From the NCBI GenBank assembly GCA_023954815.1, contig JAGSHB010000021.1, positions 1 to 50,609 on the forward strand: a stretch of DNA of 50,609 nt, written 5' to 3'. Positions 25,205-33,841 of this stretch are shown in pieces. The DNA comes from Myxococcales bacterium. Lineage in GTDB: Bacteria > Myxococcota_A > UBA9042. Made by a program: the position numbers and the translations under genes. The notes beneath the pieces are model-generated. The model was not told the DNA's origin. It was given only the letters and a program-made list of their open reading frames with translations, and ran no database searches. Position 1 is the stretch's first letter. Every line of letters begins with the position of its first letter.

Positions 25205-27163
25205 ATGCCTCCGCTCCCCCCCCAGTCATCCGATCGCTCCTCCACCACCGCTCCCACCTTGACCGTGGCGATCTTGGGCGGCTTGTTGCTCGGCCTCCCC
25301 GCGTGGTCCCTGCAGACTTGGCCACTCGCCTGGCTCGGTATCGGTGCGAGCGCGTGGGCCCTGGCCAAAGAACCCGTGTGGCACAGAGCGATGTTGGGCG
25401 TCTTGGCCGGTGGCGTGGTCACCAGAGTGCTCTGGCTCGCGTGGAGTCTGCCCATGGCCCGAGCCATGATCCCAGACGACCCGGGTATGCAAGCCATCGT
25501 CACGGTGGGGTTCGTCGCGATCGAGACGGTACCGGTGGTCGGCCTGTTGTGTGTCGGTGCCGCGGCCTTGCATCGACTTCGCGGTACCGTCTGCATCTGG
25601 CTGCCAGCCCTGTGGGTCGTCGGTGAGCGTCTACAGGCGCAATGGACGAGTGTGGCGACGGACTGGCTCTACACCCAGCTGGAATTCCCACCCATCATGG
25701 AGGCGCTCCGTACCTTTGGTCTGGTGCCGGCCACATTGGCGTGTCTCTTTGTCGCAGCAGCCGTTGGTCAGGCATGGGCGCTGCGGCAAAAGTGGCTCTT
25801 GATCCCGGTCGGCGTGGTGCTGGTAGCCCTTGCAGCAGCCCCGCCGCTGCCTCCTGGTAGCGCGGATGAACTAGCCGGGATTGGCGCCGTGCATCTCCGG
25901 AGTGAGACGGCGCTGCCGACCGTCGACGCGATCGACTCGGACTTGGATCTCGTCGTCTGGCCCGAAGCGAGTTTCGCGGCCGAGCCGACCGTGCAGGAAG
26001 GCTCCGGTGCCGGGCTACGACTCGATGCAGCACCCGGCGGACAGCGCGCTCAGCATCTCGTGGGCGTACGGACACCCCCGCGCTACGGGCGGCAGAACAT
26101 GGCGCTCCTGGTCGAGCCCGACGGGCTGATCAGCCAAGCACGCGCCAAAATCGCCCTGTTCCCCCTCTTCGAGCGCCCCTTCCTCGGCTTCGGCGGCCCC
26201 GGCCTCGTTCCGGGCGAGCGCGTACCCCTGTTTCAGGTCGGAGAGCGACAGGTCATCACGCTCATTTGCGGCGAATTCCTCGATCGCGAGCTCGTCGCCC
26301 GGGGGGTCGCCGCCGGCGGCAAGCTCCTTGCCGTCATGGCCCGCGATCGCTACCAAGGCGACTCGACCCAGGCCGATCGCCACACGCTGATTATGCTGCG
26401 CCTGCGGGCGATCGAGTTTGGCGTGCCAGCAGTCTACGCCTCGCTGGAGGGCCGGGCTTCCTTTGTCTCAGCAACTGGCGCCGTCCTGGCCCGCAGCGCT
26501 GCCGATGCAAACAGCGGCGTACTCACGTATCACCCAGACCGCGGCGCGCAAGATCGACGGCCGCCGCGCGACCCCGTCGTCACCGTCCTGTACAGCAAAG
26601 CTACGCCTAAACTGCGGCCCGACTGTATGCCCGGGCGCTGCACGTTCCTGCCGATTGAAGGGCTCACCTGCCCACAGGCCCCCACCCGAACAGTGGTGGT
26701 TTCAGGCCACAGCGACGGCACGCTGGTAGCCGGGTTAGCCCCGGAGGCTCTCGCCAAGTTGGTCAGTTGTTTCAAACCCGAGCTCGTGGTCCTAGACGCC
26801 TGCTACGGCGCGGCCCAACCGATTTTGGACGCGCTCGCGACGCCCACGAAACGCCTCGTCGTCGCCGTCCCCGCGAACCTCGCCGCGCGCGGTCTGCGCT
26901 ATGGCCGGGCTTTCTATGGAGACGGGCCGGTGGCCGAGCGCGCGGCAGCGATCCAAACTTGGCCGCCCTCCCCGCTGTACGTCGGCCGTCCCGACCGAGC
27001 CGCCCTCGCCGCAGCCACGTCATGGGTCGAACGAGCCAGCGGCGACACGCTCCGGCCCCTGGTTCGCAGCTGGGTGCCCACGCTCGTCGCCAAGCCCCTG
27101 CCCGGCGGCGACGTCTTGTTTCCTGCGGACTGGCGCAAGATCGGGCATCCTCCCTCTCCATGA
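25205..27163 (+). CDS. Apolipoprotein N-acyltransferase-like protein fused to a caspase-like domain
   Basis: A 652-residue protein. Residues 15-215 hold about six transmembrane helices as in Lnt. Residues 225-440 are a nitrilase-fold domain with the Lnt order of catalytic residues: Glu in VVWPEASF (E254), Lys in ARAKIALFP (K315), Cys in LICGEFLDR (C355). Lnt adds the third acyl chain to lipoproteins at the periplasmic face, and the many lipoproteins in this window would be its substrates. Residues 495-600 are extra: VVVSGHSDGT (H502), a helix, ELVVLDACYGA (C533), then LVVAVPANL. This His-Cys arrangement between beta strands is that of caspase-like (clan CD) peptidases. Fusion of the two is unusual. 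It begins 20 bp after the SDR, and its stop overlaps the next ATG. No clear ribosome site is visible at 25205, and the long upstream extension overlaps the SDR. Confidence 0.72.
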   Translation: MPPLPPQSSDRSSTTAPTLTVAILGGLLLGLPAWSLQTWPLAWLGIGASAWALAKEPVWHRAMLGVLAGGVVTRVLWLAWSLPMARAMIPDDPGMQAIVTVGFVAIETVPVVGLLCVGAAALHRLRGTVCIWLPALWVVGERLQAQWTSVATDWLYTQLEFPPIMEALRTFGLVPATLACLFVAAAVGQAWALRQKWLLIPVGVVLVALAAAPPLPPGSADELAGIGAVHLRSETALPTVDAIDSDLDLVVWPEASFAAEPTVQEGSGAGLRLDAAPGGQRAQHLVGVRTPPRYGRQNMALLVEPDGLISQARAKIALFPLFERPFLGFGGPGLVPGERVPLFQVGERQVITLICGEFLDRELVARGVAAGGKLLAVMARDRYQGDSTQADRHTLIMLRLRAIEFGVPAVYASLEGRASFVSATGAVLARSAADANSGVLTYHPDRGAQDRRPPRDPVVTVLYSKATPKLRPDCMPGRCTFLPIEGLTCPQAPTRTVVVSGHSDGTLVAGLAPEALAKLVSCFKPELVVLDACYGAAQPILDALATPTKRLVVAVPANLAARGLRYGRAFYGDGPVAERAAAIQTWPPSPLYVGRPDRAALAAATSWVERASGDTLRPLVRSWVPTLVAKPLPGGDVLFPADWRKIGHPPSP

Positions 27164-27963
27164 GTCACCTTCTCACGCTCATCGCGCTGATCTGCTCGCT
27201 GGGCGCCTGCTCCCGGCACAACACAGCGCCAAGACCCACGCAAGCCAAGACCCGATTCGTGGTCCACAGCCTCTGGCTGAAAGGCCAAGGAGAAGACCAT
27301 CGCCAGGAGCTCGACCGTTTCCAGCAATGCCTACTCACGCGATCGAACTTCACATCGTTTTGGGCCGATCAGGTCGCCATCGAGCCAGGTACTTCTCAGG
27401 TCATTGCGCCGCCTTCAGGTGAGCTGACCCTTGGCCATGAGTCGCCCTCGTGGCTGTCCCCCTTGGTCGCCGCCGCCCAACTGCCGACCGCAAAGCCGGA
27501 GACCGTGCCCATCTACGTCATCTACGGCAGCGCCGCGCAGCTGGGTACGTCGGCCTGCGGTAAGTGCGGTCTAGGGATCGTTCAAGGCCGCAAGGTCGCC
27601 GTGGCCCTGGTCCGCACCACGCCGCCGTGTTGGCCGGGTCAGGGCATCGTGCGCGGTTTGACGCAGTTTTCCGAACACGAGCTGTCTTGCGCGGTGGAGC
27701 TCGCGCTCGGGCAAGATCACTGCGCTGCCGATGGTGCGTGCGAGGGCAGCGGCAAGTGCCCGGACGCGCCCAACCCCTTCACTGGCCTGTATTGCCCGGG
27801 CGCACCCGAGCGGAGCTACACAGGCTGGGATGCGACGCCGGTGCGAGGCTGGGTCGTACAAAAGCTGAGTCACAAGGGCGAGGGCACGCCCAACTGCCCG
27901 GCCTGCGGGCCCTGCGACTTCACCGTCCGCTCACGCGCTAACCGCACCGAAACCCAACAATGA
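27160..27963 (+). CDS. Cys-rich lipoprotein of unknown function
   Basis: A 267-residue lipoprotein coupled to the Lnt/caspase-like gene by an ATGA overlap. The signal peptide ends SLGAC (Cys 17). The mature part has a WLKGQGEDHRQELDRFQQCL helix and at least ten Cys, including CGKCG, CAVEL and a C-terminal CPACGPC, which suggests disulfides or a metal cluster outside the cytoplasm. No family is recognised. The tight coupling suggests it is a partner or substrate of the upstream protein. An in-frame extension to 26767 runs inside the Lnt gene and is rejected. Confidence 0.65.
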   Translation: MSHLLTLIALICSLGACSRHNTAPRPTQAKTRFVVHSLWLKGQGEDHRQELDRFQQCLLTRSNFTSFWADQVAIEPGTSQVIAPPSGELTLGHESPSWLSPLVAAAQLPTAKPETVPIYVIYGSAAQLGTSACGKCGLGIVQGRKVAVALVRTTPPCWPGQGIVRGLTQFSEHELSCAVELALGQDHCAADGACEGSGKCPDAPNPFTGLYCPGAPERSYTGWDATPVRGWVVQKLSHKGEGTPNCPACGPCDFTVRSRANRTETQQ

Positions 27964-28027
27964 CAGCAGGTCGATGACATCCGAGCCGCCCACCGCGGTG
28001 AACAATCAATCCGAAGGAGCTTGCCGC

Positions 28028-28615
28028 ATGGTCTATGACGATTTCGTGGGTATCGAACCCAACGCCTACTCCGCTGAGTTCTGCCAAAAAGCCATCGCCT
28101 ACTACGACGCCATGGCGCAGGCTGGGTTTGCGTACGACCGTCAGGCGATCGACGACGCCAGCAAGGTGACCAAAGATGACAGCGCCGTGTTCTGCACCAG
28201 CACCGTGCGGGAGATGCTGGCGATCAAGGCGCCGACCGATCTCTTCAACGAGTTCAACCAGCTATTTTGGGGCACCTACTACAAGACGTACATGCAGGAG
28301 TACGGGGTTTTGCAGGACGTCAGCGCGCAAGCGGCGCCCGCCTTCAAGATCCAAAAAACGCAGATCGGCGGTGGCTACCACGTCTGGCACTTCGAAGACG
28401 GCAACCGGCAGTTCGCCAGCCGGATCTTGGCATGGATGGTCTACCTCAACGACGTCGAGCAAGGCGGTGAGACCGAGTTCCTCTACCAACACAAACGCTA
28501 CCGACCGACGGCGGGCACGCTGCTCATCTGGCCGGCAGGGTTCACCCACACCCATCGCGGCAACCCGCCGCTATCCAACGCCAAGTACGTCATCACCGGC
28601 TGGGTCGAGCTGTAG
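28028..28615 (+). CDS. 2-oxoglutarate/Fe(II)-dependent oxygenase (prolyl-4-hydroxylase-like)
   Basis: A 195-residue double-stranded beta-helix oxygenase. The family's core is clear: GGGYHVWHFED, then WMVYLNDVEQGGETEF, then GTLLIWPAGFTHTHRG. Iron ligands are expected at H121 and at H174 or H176; the middle ligand, normally Asp in HxD, appears as Glu (E123). No signal peptide is present, so it is cytoplasmic. The substrate may be a protein prolyl or other residue and is not inferable. The start at 28028 has AAGGAG eight to nine bases upstream; an ATG at 27974 gives an 18-residue extension with a weaker site. Confidence 0.82.
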   Translation: MVYDDFVGIEPNAYSAEFCQKAIAYYDAMAQAGFAYDRQAIDDASKVTKDDSAVFCTSTVREMLAIKAPTDLFNEFNQLFWGTYYKTYMQEYGVLQDVSAQAAPAFKIQKTQIGGGYHVWHFEDGNRQFASRILAWMVYLNDVEQGGETEFLYQHKRYRPTAGTLLIWPAGFTHTHRGNPPLSNAKYVITGWVEL

Positions 28616-28641
28616 CCATCCTCGCCAGCGCTCTGCGCCAC

Positions 28642-29352
28642 CTACTTGCAGGTTTTGCAGTCCTTGGCGTGCCCGGTCTTGTCACACGCCACGCACTCGC
28701 AGACGTCGCGGAACACGGAGCACACCGCCGGTGGAGTTGCACTAACCCCAGTTTCGCAACACGAGGGCAGGTCACAGTTCTGGGTGTTCTTGGCGGCGGC
28801 GTTGGGCGCGTGCGCGTAGGCGTAGGCGAGCATGACGCCGTGGGGGTTCGCGCCGCGGTAGGCTGGTTTGTTCCGCAGCAGGGCCACCACCGCCTTGCCA
28901 TCCTTCGCCGGCTTGCCGTCGACCGAGTAGGTGTGGTTCGGGTTCTGCACGATCGACACGCGGCTCTTGCCATCGGAGATGGTGATGCTGTTGGTGCCAG
29001 GTACGTAGCTGAATTCCGTCGTCGTTCCCTTGGAGATGTCCGTCACGGTCGTCGTCTGCTTGCCGCCCTTGGCGATGGGCTCATCGACCACCACGGCTTT
29101 GACCTTGTGCGATCCGAGGCCGCGGATCGTGATGGAGGTGGACTCCTCCATCCGGACCTGGCCGCCCTTATTCGTTTGCCTGCGGTTGCTCGTTCCCGGC
29201 GCGTTCTTGAGGACCGAGACGCCGTGCGCCTTGAACTCGAACTTCTTCGCCGTGGGTTTCGCTGGAGGCTTCTTCGCAGGCGCCGCCGCCGCGATCAGGC
29301 CGCCACCAGCGACGAGCGTAGTCGCGACCGCCATCTTTGTACCCTTCTTCAT
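28642..29352 (-). CDS. Exported protein with a Cys-rich C-terminus
   Basis: A 236-residue protein with a Lys-rich n-region and hydrophobic core (MAVATTLVAGGGLIAAAAPA), so it is exported or membrane-anchored. It carries no Cys until residue 190, then about ten in the last 45, in CDLPSCCETG, CECVACDKTG and CKTCK, suggesting a metal or disulfide knot. The middle is strand-rich (VRMEESTSITIRGLGSHKVK). No family is recognised. The ATG at 29352 sits eight bases after GGGAG; an in-frame GTG at 29358 is the alternative. It is convergent with the oxygenase gene. Confidence 0.6.
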   Translation of the reverse strand: MKKGTKMAVATTLVAGGGLIAAAAPAKKPPAKPTAKKFEFKAHGVSVLKNAPGTSNRRQTNKGGQVRMEESTSITIRGLGSHKVKAVVVDEPIAKGGKQTTTVTDISKGTTTEFSYVPGTNSITISDGKSRVSIVQNPNHTYSVDGKPAKDGKAVVALLRNKPAYRGANPHGVMLAYAYAHAPNAAAKNTQNCDLPSCCETGVSATPPAVCSVFRDVCECVACDKTGHAKDCKTCK

Positions 29353-29629
29353 CCACACACTCCCAAGCCAGACAACGACCCGCCGGAAACCGCCGTGCGA
29401 CGGCGCGCTTCGAACGCCAGGGCAAAAAGGCGAACGATGTCGACCCCGATGAGCTAGTTAGACCACCACGACAAGAAAATGACAATGATTGATAGCGTTC
29501 AGCCTTCGCCGCGAGCGCGGAAGACCGGCAGCAGGAGGGCCTTGCGCTTGGCCCAGCTAGCGGAGGCGCTCGATTAGAGCTTCGTCCCTGGTCGCACCAG
29601 TGTGCAGCTGATGTGGACGATGCGCGGCC

Positions 29630-30154
29630 CTACGCTCCGCCCACCAGCACCACGTCGAGCGAGGAAGCGTCCGCGGGTGTGGCCTGCAAGATCTGATCGT
29701 GACTCTGCAGCAGACACGCCCCATCACTGCAGAAGAACAACGACCCTTGGAGCCTATAGCGCTGTCCTGGCACCAACGTCGGCAAGACCAACGCACCCGA
29801 CAAGATGGCGTCGCGATCAGCGGCGAAGATGCGCCGCGCAGGCCCATCTTTGGGTTGCTCAAACAGCGCCAGCCAGCTGGGCCCATCGGCGTTGAGTTTG
29901 TGGCCCCCGGGTACGACAACCATCACCGTCACGACCCGACCCACATCCACTCGCTGTGCACTGACAAGGCGCGGCAGGTTCACCTTCGGCTGGGTCGGGC
30001 CCCCGCGAGCCAGCCGTCGTTCCACGCGCGCTGGATGCACGTGGCTCGAACCCACGACCGAATCCAGCGATGGCGCCGGTCGCTCGGTGACGGGGGTGCA
30101 GCCACTTAGAACAACGGACAGAAGGGTCGCGGTCATAAACAAGGGCTGAGTCAT
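29630..30154 (-). CDS. Lipoprotein of unknown function
   Basis: A 174-residue lipoprotein: signal peptide ending VVLSGC (Cys 19), then a Pro/Arg/His-rich stretch and a strand-rich domain (VTVMVVVPGGHKLN, GQRYRLQGSLFFCSDGACLL). The segment SLFFCSDGACLLQSH resembles N-terminal domains of periplasmic thiol-disulfide proteins (DsbD-type), with a CxxxxC pair, but the match is weak. The start at 30154 follows GGGAG. It is 277 bp from the Cys-rich exported protein gene on the same strand; that gap holds no gene I can see. Confidence 0.6.
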   Translation of the reverse strand: MTQPLFMTATLLSVVLSGCTPVTERPAPSLDSVVGSSHVHPARVERRLARGGPTQPKVNLPRLVSAQRVDVGRVVTVMVVVPGGHKLNADGPSWLALFEQPKDGPARRIFAADRDAILSGALVLPTLVPGQRYRLQGSLFFCSDGACLLQSHDQILQATPADASSLDVVLVGGA

Positions 30155-30252
30155 GCTGCTCCCGATGCGTCGAGCGCCCACAATGAGCGCATCTGACGAC
30201 AAAGAAACGACGACTCTCAGCCGCAAAACGTTACGAACACGCTGTCGACCCC

Positions 30253-30581
30253 CTACTTGCCTGTGATCGGGATCACGCAGCGAAAGCCCCACGACGCGGT
30301 GCCGTTAACACCGTTGCCATCCCGCCTGCGCGCCAGCCGCATCTCGCCATCGGTCTTCGACACCAACGCCCCGTCTCGGATCACCCAGAGGTGGCTGCCC
30401 GTCACCACCACAAAGGGGACAGTGACCTCTGGTACCCAAGCGTCACCGCGTAATTGCTGTAGGCTCTCGATTTTGTACGGGTGATATGAGCCAGCTCAAT
30501 GATATGACCTCTCAAATCATTTTCGGCACGCATCACAGTGACCGAGTCGCCGACGACCAAGATTCTGCCATCGGGGATCAT
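30253..30581 (-). pseudogene. Frameshifted C-terminal gene remnant
   Basis: Two adjacent minus-strand frames together read like one gene end. From the ATG at 30581 one frame reads IPDGRILVVGDSVTVMRAEN and continues to about HITRTK. The next frame then continues HPYKIESLQQLRGDAWVPEV, VVVTGSHLWVIRDGALV, and ends GVNGTASWGFRCVIPITGK. The final RDGNGVNGTASWGFRC is typical of secreted domains that end GFRC (as in the formylglycine-generating/SUMF1 fold), although there is too little to assign a family. Upstream (to 30990) nothing gene-like remains, so the N-terminal part is lost. This is decayed DNA rather than an active gene. Confidence 0.5.
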
Positions 30582-30993
30582 CGCTACCGCATTTTAGGTA
30601 GCCCGAGCTGCCGAAACGCCAGCAGGCGTCGGCGCTGCATGCCTACGAGCCGGTACACGGGTTGTCATCGTCGAGACTGCACGCTGCGATGGTCACTGCG
30701 GTCACTTCCGGTGCTGCTATACACAAGTGAAGAACGCGTCAGCTCCCATGCAGAGCAGCACAAGGCGGACAGATGATGCCATGGGTACGCTTGGGCCAGG
30801 GTGAGATGCCAAGTCAGATGACCACAGGCCAGACTCCAAACCCAACGAGGCTGGCCACACTCAGGCAATTGCCGAGTAGCGCTTGCCGGTTTGCATGAAT
30901 TTCAGCTAGCAATCGAGCGGTGACTTGTAACGTCCATGGCTGATCCCGCCTCCATAGGGGGCGTACGCACCGCCCCCACACACAGGAACGACC
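30582..30993. other. Intergenic, decayed DNA
   Basis: About 400 bp with short open frames in several phases and no ribosome site or conserved motif. It lies immediately upstream of the pseudogene remnant and probably contains its missing, unrecognisable 5' part. I see no terminator or promoter to report with confidence. Confidence 0.4.
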
Positions 30994-31914
30994 TTGGTCA
31001 AGCCTCAAAACAAGCGAAAAAAGCAGCCGCGCAAGCGTCAGAAACCCAAGAGGCAACCGCGCCGGTCAGGCGGTCGCTCAAAACTTGGGGGCAAACGCAT
31101 AGGGGCAGCAGAAAGTGGCGACCGCGTGGGAGCCGCGCCGGTGGTCAAGCGGTTCCGATGGGATGGCCCCCAGCCGACGACCGGATCGCAAGGTAATGTC
31201 GAGTCGAGCGCGCAGCGGCCAGCGACCCAAGGGCAGACAGCAGACGCTCAGCCCACAGATCCAACCGAACGCGCCCTGGCCTTCATCGCGAACCTTCCCC
31301 GCTTGCCTGGGGATATGGAGACTTTGTCTGCGTTAGCTGCGGGCACCGAAGTACCCAAGCAACTCAGCGCGGCTGCCTTGGCCCACTTGGCTGGCGACGT
31401 GCCCGCTGAGCTCGTCCCGGATGAGGCGCCAGCAGCGCCCGCCCCCCTCGACCCCGCTTCGGCGAAGAAACTCCGTCTGCGCGGCCAAGTTGCCGGGCTG
31501 ACCTTTCTGATCGTGGGCCTTGGCTTTGCCGGCTGGGTCGGCGAGAGCGCCGCTCGTGATGCCGAAGCACAGCATTGGAAATCGGTGCCCGGTCGCGTCA
31601 GCGTCTGCAAGACTGAGTTGGTCTCCCGAGAGCCCGATCGCTACGAGCACCATTTCGCCTATCGCTACAAAGCCGGCGGCGTCTGGCACACTGGCCGTCG
31701 CGTGCGTTTCGCTGGAGGCCAGGGCAATCCGGTCGGCGAGCACCGCGTCGATGAAAAGATCAAGGTCTACGTCGATCCGCACAATCCCAAGATCTCCGTG
31801 CTCAAACCCGGCGTCATTGGTTGGGCCTGGGCGCAGCTCATCGCAGGTCTCGTCATCGCCGCCCTCGGTGGCCTCTACCTGCGATTTGGCGGCCGACACC
31901 GGCAGGAAGCCTAG
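30994..31914 (+). CDS. DUF3592-like membrane protein with basic N-terminus
   Basis: A 306-residue protein from a TTG start at 30994 (AGGA seven bases upstream). Residues 2-50 are very Lys/Arg-rich (KPQNKRKKQPRKRQKPKRQ), then an Ala/Pro-rich linker, a transmembrane helix (GLTFLIVGLGFAGWVG, near 168-185), a beta domain of the DUF3592 type (PGRVSVCKTELVSREPDRYE, then YRYKAGGVWHTGRRVRFAGG and VYVDPHNPKISVLKPG) and a second transmembrane helix. The domain occurs in many bacterial membrane proteins of unknown role. The basic N-tail could bind nucleic acid or acidic lipid; that is inference. A strong terminator follows. Confidence 0.7.
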   Translation: MVKPQNKRKKQPRKRQKPKRQPRRSGGRSKLGGKRIGAAESGDRVGAAPVVKRFRWDGPQPTTGSQGNVESSAQRPATQGQTADAQPTDPTERALAFIANLPRLPGDMETLSALAAGTEVPKQLSAAALAHLAGDVPAELVPDEAPAAPAPLDPASAKKLRLRGQVAGLTFLIVGLGFAGWVGESAARDAEAQHWKSVPGRVSVCKTELVSREPDRYEHHFAYRYKAGGVWHTGRRVRFAGGQGNPVGEHRVDEKIKVYVDPHNPKISVLKPGVIGWAWAQLIAGLVIAALGGLYLRFGGRHRQEA

Positions 31915-31965
31915 CAGCGTGCGGCGTAATTAAAATTACTGCCCGTGCACGCTGCTAGTTTTCTT
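31911..31965 (+). terminator. Strong intrinsic terminator
   Basis: A perfect 12-bp stem (CTAGCAGCGTGC at 31911-31922, its complement at 31947-31958) encloses a second small stem (GTAATT / AATTAC), and TTTTCTT follows. The left arm overlaps the stop codon of the DUF3592-like gene, so it terminates that transcript. Confidence 0.9.
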
Positions 31966-32285
31966 CATGATTGGGGGGCTACGAGCGCCCCCAGTCGCGG
32001 CAAGCCGCCACTTCCCCATCCCAGCAGACTGCCCCATAGAGGACGTCTCCGAAAAAAAACGAGAAAAAGCGCAGCCTGCTAGGTCGATAGCGGCGCGCGG
32101 CCCGTGTGAAATAAGTGAGCCAAAGGTGGGGTTGTCTCAGCCAAGTCGTTGACCCCTGCGCTCGGACCCGCTTTGGTGGCCGCACCTCTGCACGCCCGCC
32201 GACACGGCCGATGGGGTACGCTGACAGCCCAGTCGCTACGCCTGGCAAGCCTCACTTGAGCCTCGGCTCGAAGGATGAGCCACCG
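31966..32285. other. Intergenic with G-rich hairpin
   Basis: 320 bp before the Tat-type lipoprotein gene. A hairpin of GGGGGC with GCCCCC arms (31974-31992) lies at its start, and an A-rich tract (about 32053-32070) follows. No gene with a ribosome site is visible; the in-frame extension of the downstream gene to 32115 lacks one. Confidence 0.5.
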
Positions 32286-33767
32286 ATGAAGATGCCGCGC
32301 CGCCAATTTCTCATCTCGTGCTTGGGCCACGGCGCGCTGGCGGTGCCTGCTCTTTGGCTGGTGGGCTGCGATCGAAATAGTGAGCAGAAGGCCAAGCAAC
32401 GGCGCGCAGCGAGATCGACCGATAGCGCAAAGCGACCGACCATCGCCGATGCCGTTCAGAGGCTGAAAGCGAGCAAACGGGCTGATGTTCTGGGCACCGC
32501 GGCAGCGCTGGTGGAAAAGGGCCTGTCCCACGACCAGCTCCGGGCTGCGCTGGTCGAGCAGTGGGCCGGTATCGACGGCGACATTCACGGCGGTTTGGCG
32601 CTACACGCCCTGCTCGCGATCGAACGAGAACTCGCCCCGAGAGAGCGGCTGTTGGCGCTCTTTCGTGCGGTCGATCACGTCGCCGCTCACAGAGATGCTT
32701 GGCGACCCATGGACACGCTCGCGCCCTTACCCAAACGCCTGCTGGGCCTGTCCCTCAGCGAGCTGACGACCCAATTGCGCACCGCCTTTGACGCGCTCGA
32801 TGGGCCGAAGGTGAGGCTGTATGTGCGCGCGCTGCACCAGCGCTGGGGCCAGGAAGCGGTCAGCGCAGAGCTCCTCCGCATGGCAGCGCGCGACGACGGG
32901 TTTGGCGGTCACAGCGCCCACCTCATCGTGGCGGCGCTAGACCTGCTGCGTACCGTCAAATGGCACGCTGCGGAGCGCGTACTCGATCAGGTCGCATACC
33001 GACTACAGCCGCCTGGCACCTGGCAGGCTCCGCCCTCAAAGGCCGCGATGACGGCGTATTCGCGCCACCGCCGCTTGGTCAGCCGTGCCGGCGAGAAGTG
33101 GCAGCAGGGCGTGCGGCAGATGGCGGAGAGTCGGGCCCTGCGTAAAATCGCGCGCACCGCTCGCGGCCAAGAGCTGGAATCCCAAGTGCGGGCTGCCCTG
33201 TCCCGCGGGGTTCATCCGGACGCCCTGTGGGATGGACTCTCCCTCGCTGCGGCCGACATGACCCTCGTTGATCCATCACCGGCGGGCACAGGGGTGCATG
33301 CGTTGCTGTTGGTCGCCGCCTTGCGTCAGGCCGCGCGCCGCGCACCAACTCCACAGGCGAGACTGGTGACCCTCCTCGGTGCGGCTTGGCGATTGCCGCG
33401 CCACCGCCCGGGCCAAAGCGCGCCAGCCGCGCCGTCATCGGTCACGGCGACCGAGGTCAATCCGCTGCTGATCACCGGTGCGCGCAAGCGGCGAGCAGAT
33501 GCGATCCGACGAGCGGCCGGCAACGGCGGTGCCAAGGCCCTGGCGGTACGCGATGGCCTGCGGGACGTTGCGCTCAAGAAAGCGGCGACCAACCCACATC
33601 TGCTGGAAGTGCCGGTCGCTGCCACGCGTCTCGCCGCGGTCGCTGCGCCGCATTTTCAGGGCGACATTTTGGCGGCGAGCGCGACCTGCACGCCCGATCC
33701 CCAGGGGCCAGATTGGTCGCGGCTAGGCGAGGCCCAACAGCTCATCGCCAAGCTACGAGGCGGGTGA
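32286..33767 (+). CDS. Tat-type lipoprotein of unknown function
   Basis: A 493-residue protein. The N-terminus combines an Arg-Arg motif (PRRQFLIS, twin-arginine-like) with a lipobox (ALWLVGC, Cys 28), so it is probably exported folded by Tat and lipidated. The mature part is Ala/Leu/Arg-rich and almost entirely helical, e.g. DVLGTAAALVEKGLSHDQLR and GGHSAHLIVAALDLLRTVKW, with several repeated helix pairs. HEAT-like or other helical-repeat architecture is possible. A conserved-looking GGHSAH is suggestive of a metal or cofactor site, but no family is recognised. Tat export of a lipoprotein would fit a bound cofactor. Confidence 0.65.
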   Translation: MKMPRRQFLISCLGHGALAVPALWLVGCDRNSEQKAKQRRAARSTDSAKRPTIADAVQRLKASKRADVLGTAAALVEKGLSHDQLRAALVEQWAGIDGDIHGGLALHALLAIERELAPRERLLALFRAVDHVAAHRDAWRPMDTLAPLPKRLLGLSLSELTTQLRTAFDALDGPKVRLYVRALHQRWGQEAVSAELLRMAARDDGFGGHSAHLIVAALDLLRTVKWHAAERVLDQVAYRLQPPGTWQAPPSKAAMTAYSRHRRLVSRAGEKWQQGVRQMAESRALRKIARTARGQELESQVRAALSRGVHPDALWDGLSLAAADMTLVDPSPAGTGVHALLLVAALRQAARRAPTPQARLVTLLGAAWRLPRHRPGQSAPAAPSSVTATEVNPLLITGARKRRADAIRRAAGNGGAKALAVRDGLRDVALKKAATNPHLLEVPVAATRLAAVAAPHFQGDILAASATCTPDPQGPDWSRLGEAQQLIAKLRGG

Positions 33768-33841
33768 GCTGCCATGGTCGATACTGAGCCGTCTCATACG
33801 GATCGCCGACGGCCGCTACCATCGGACGCACAGGCCGAGAT

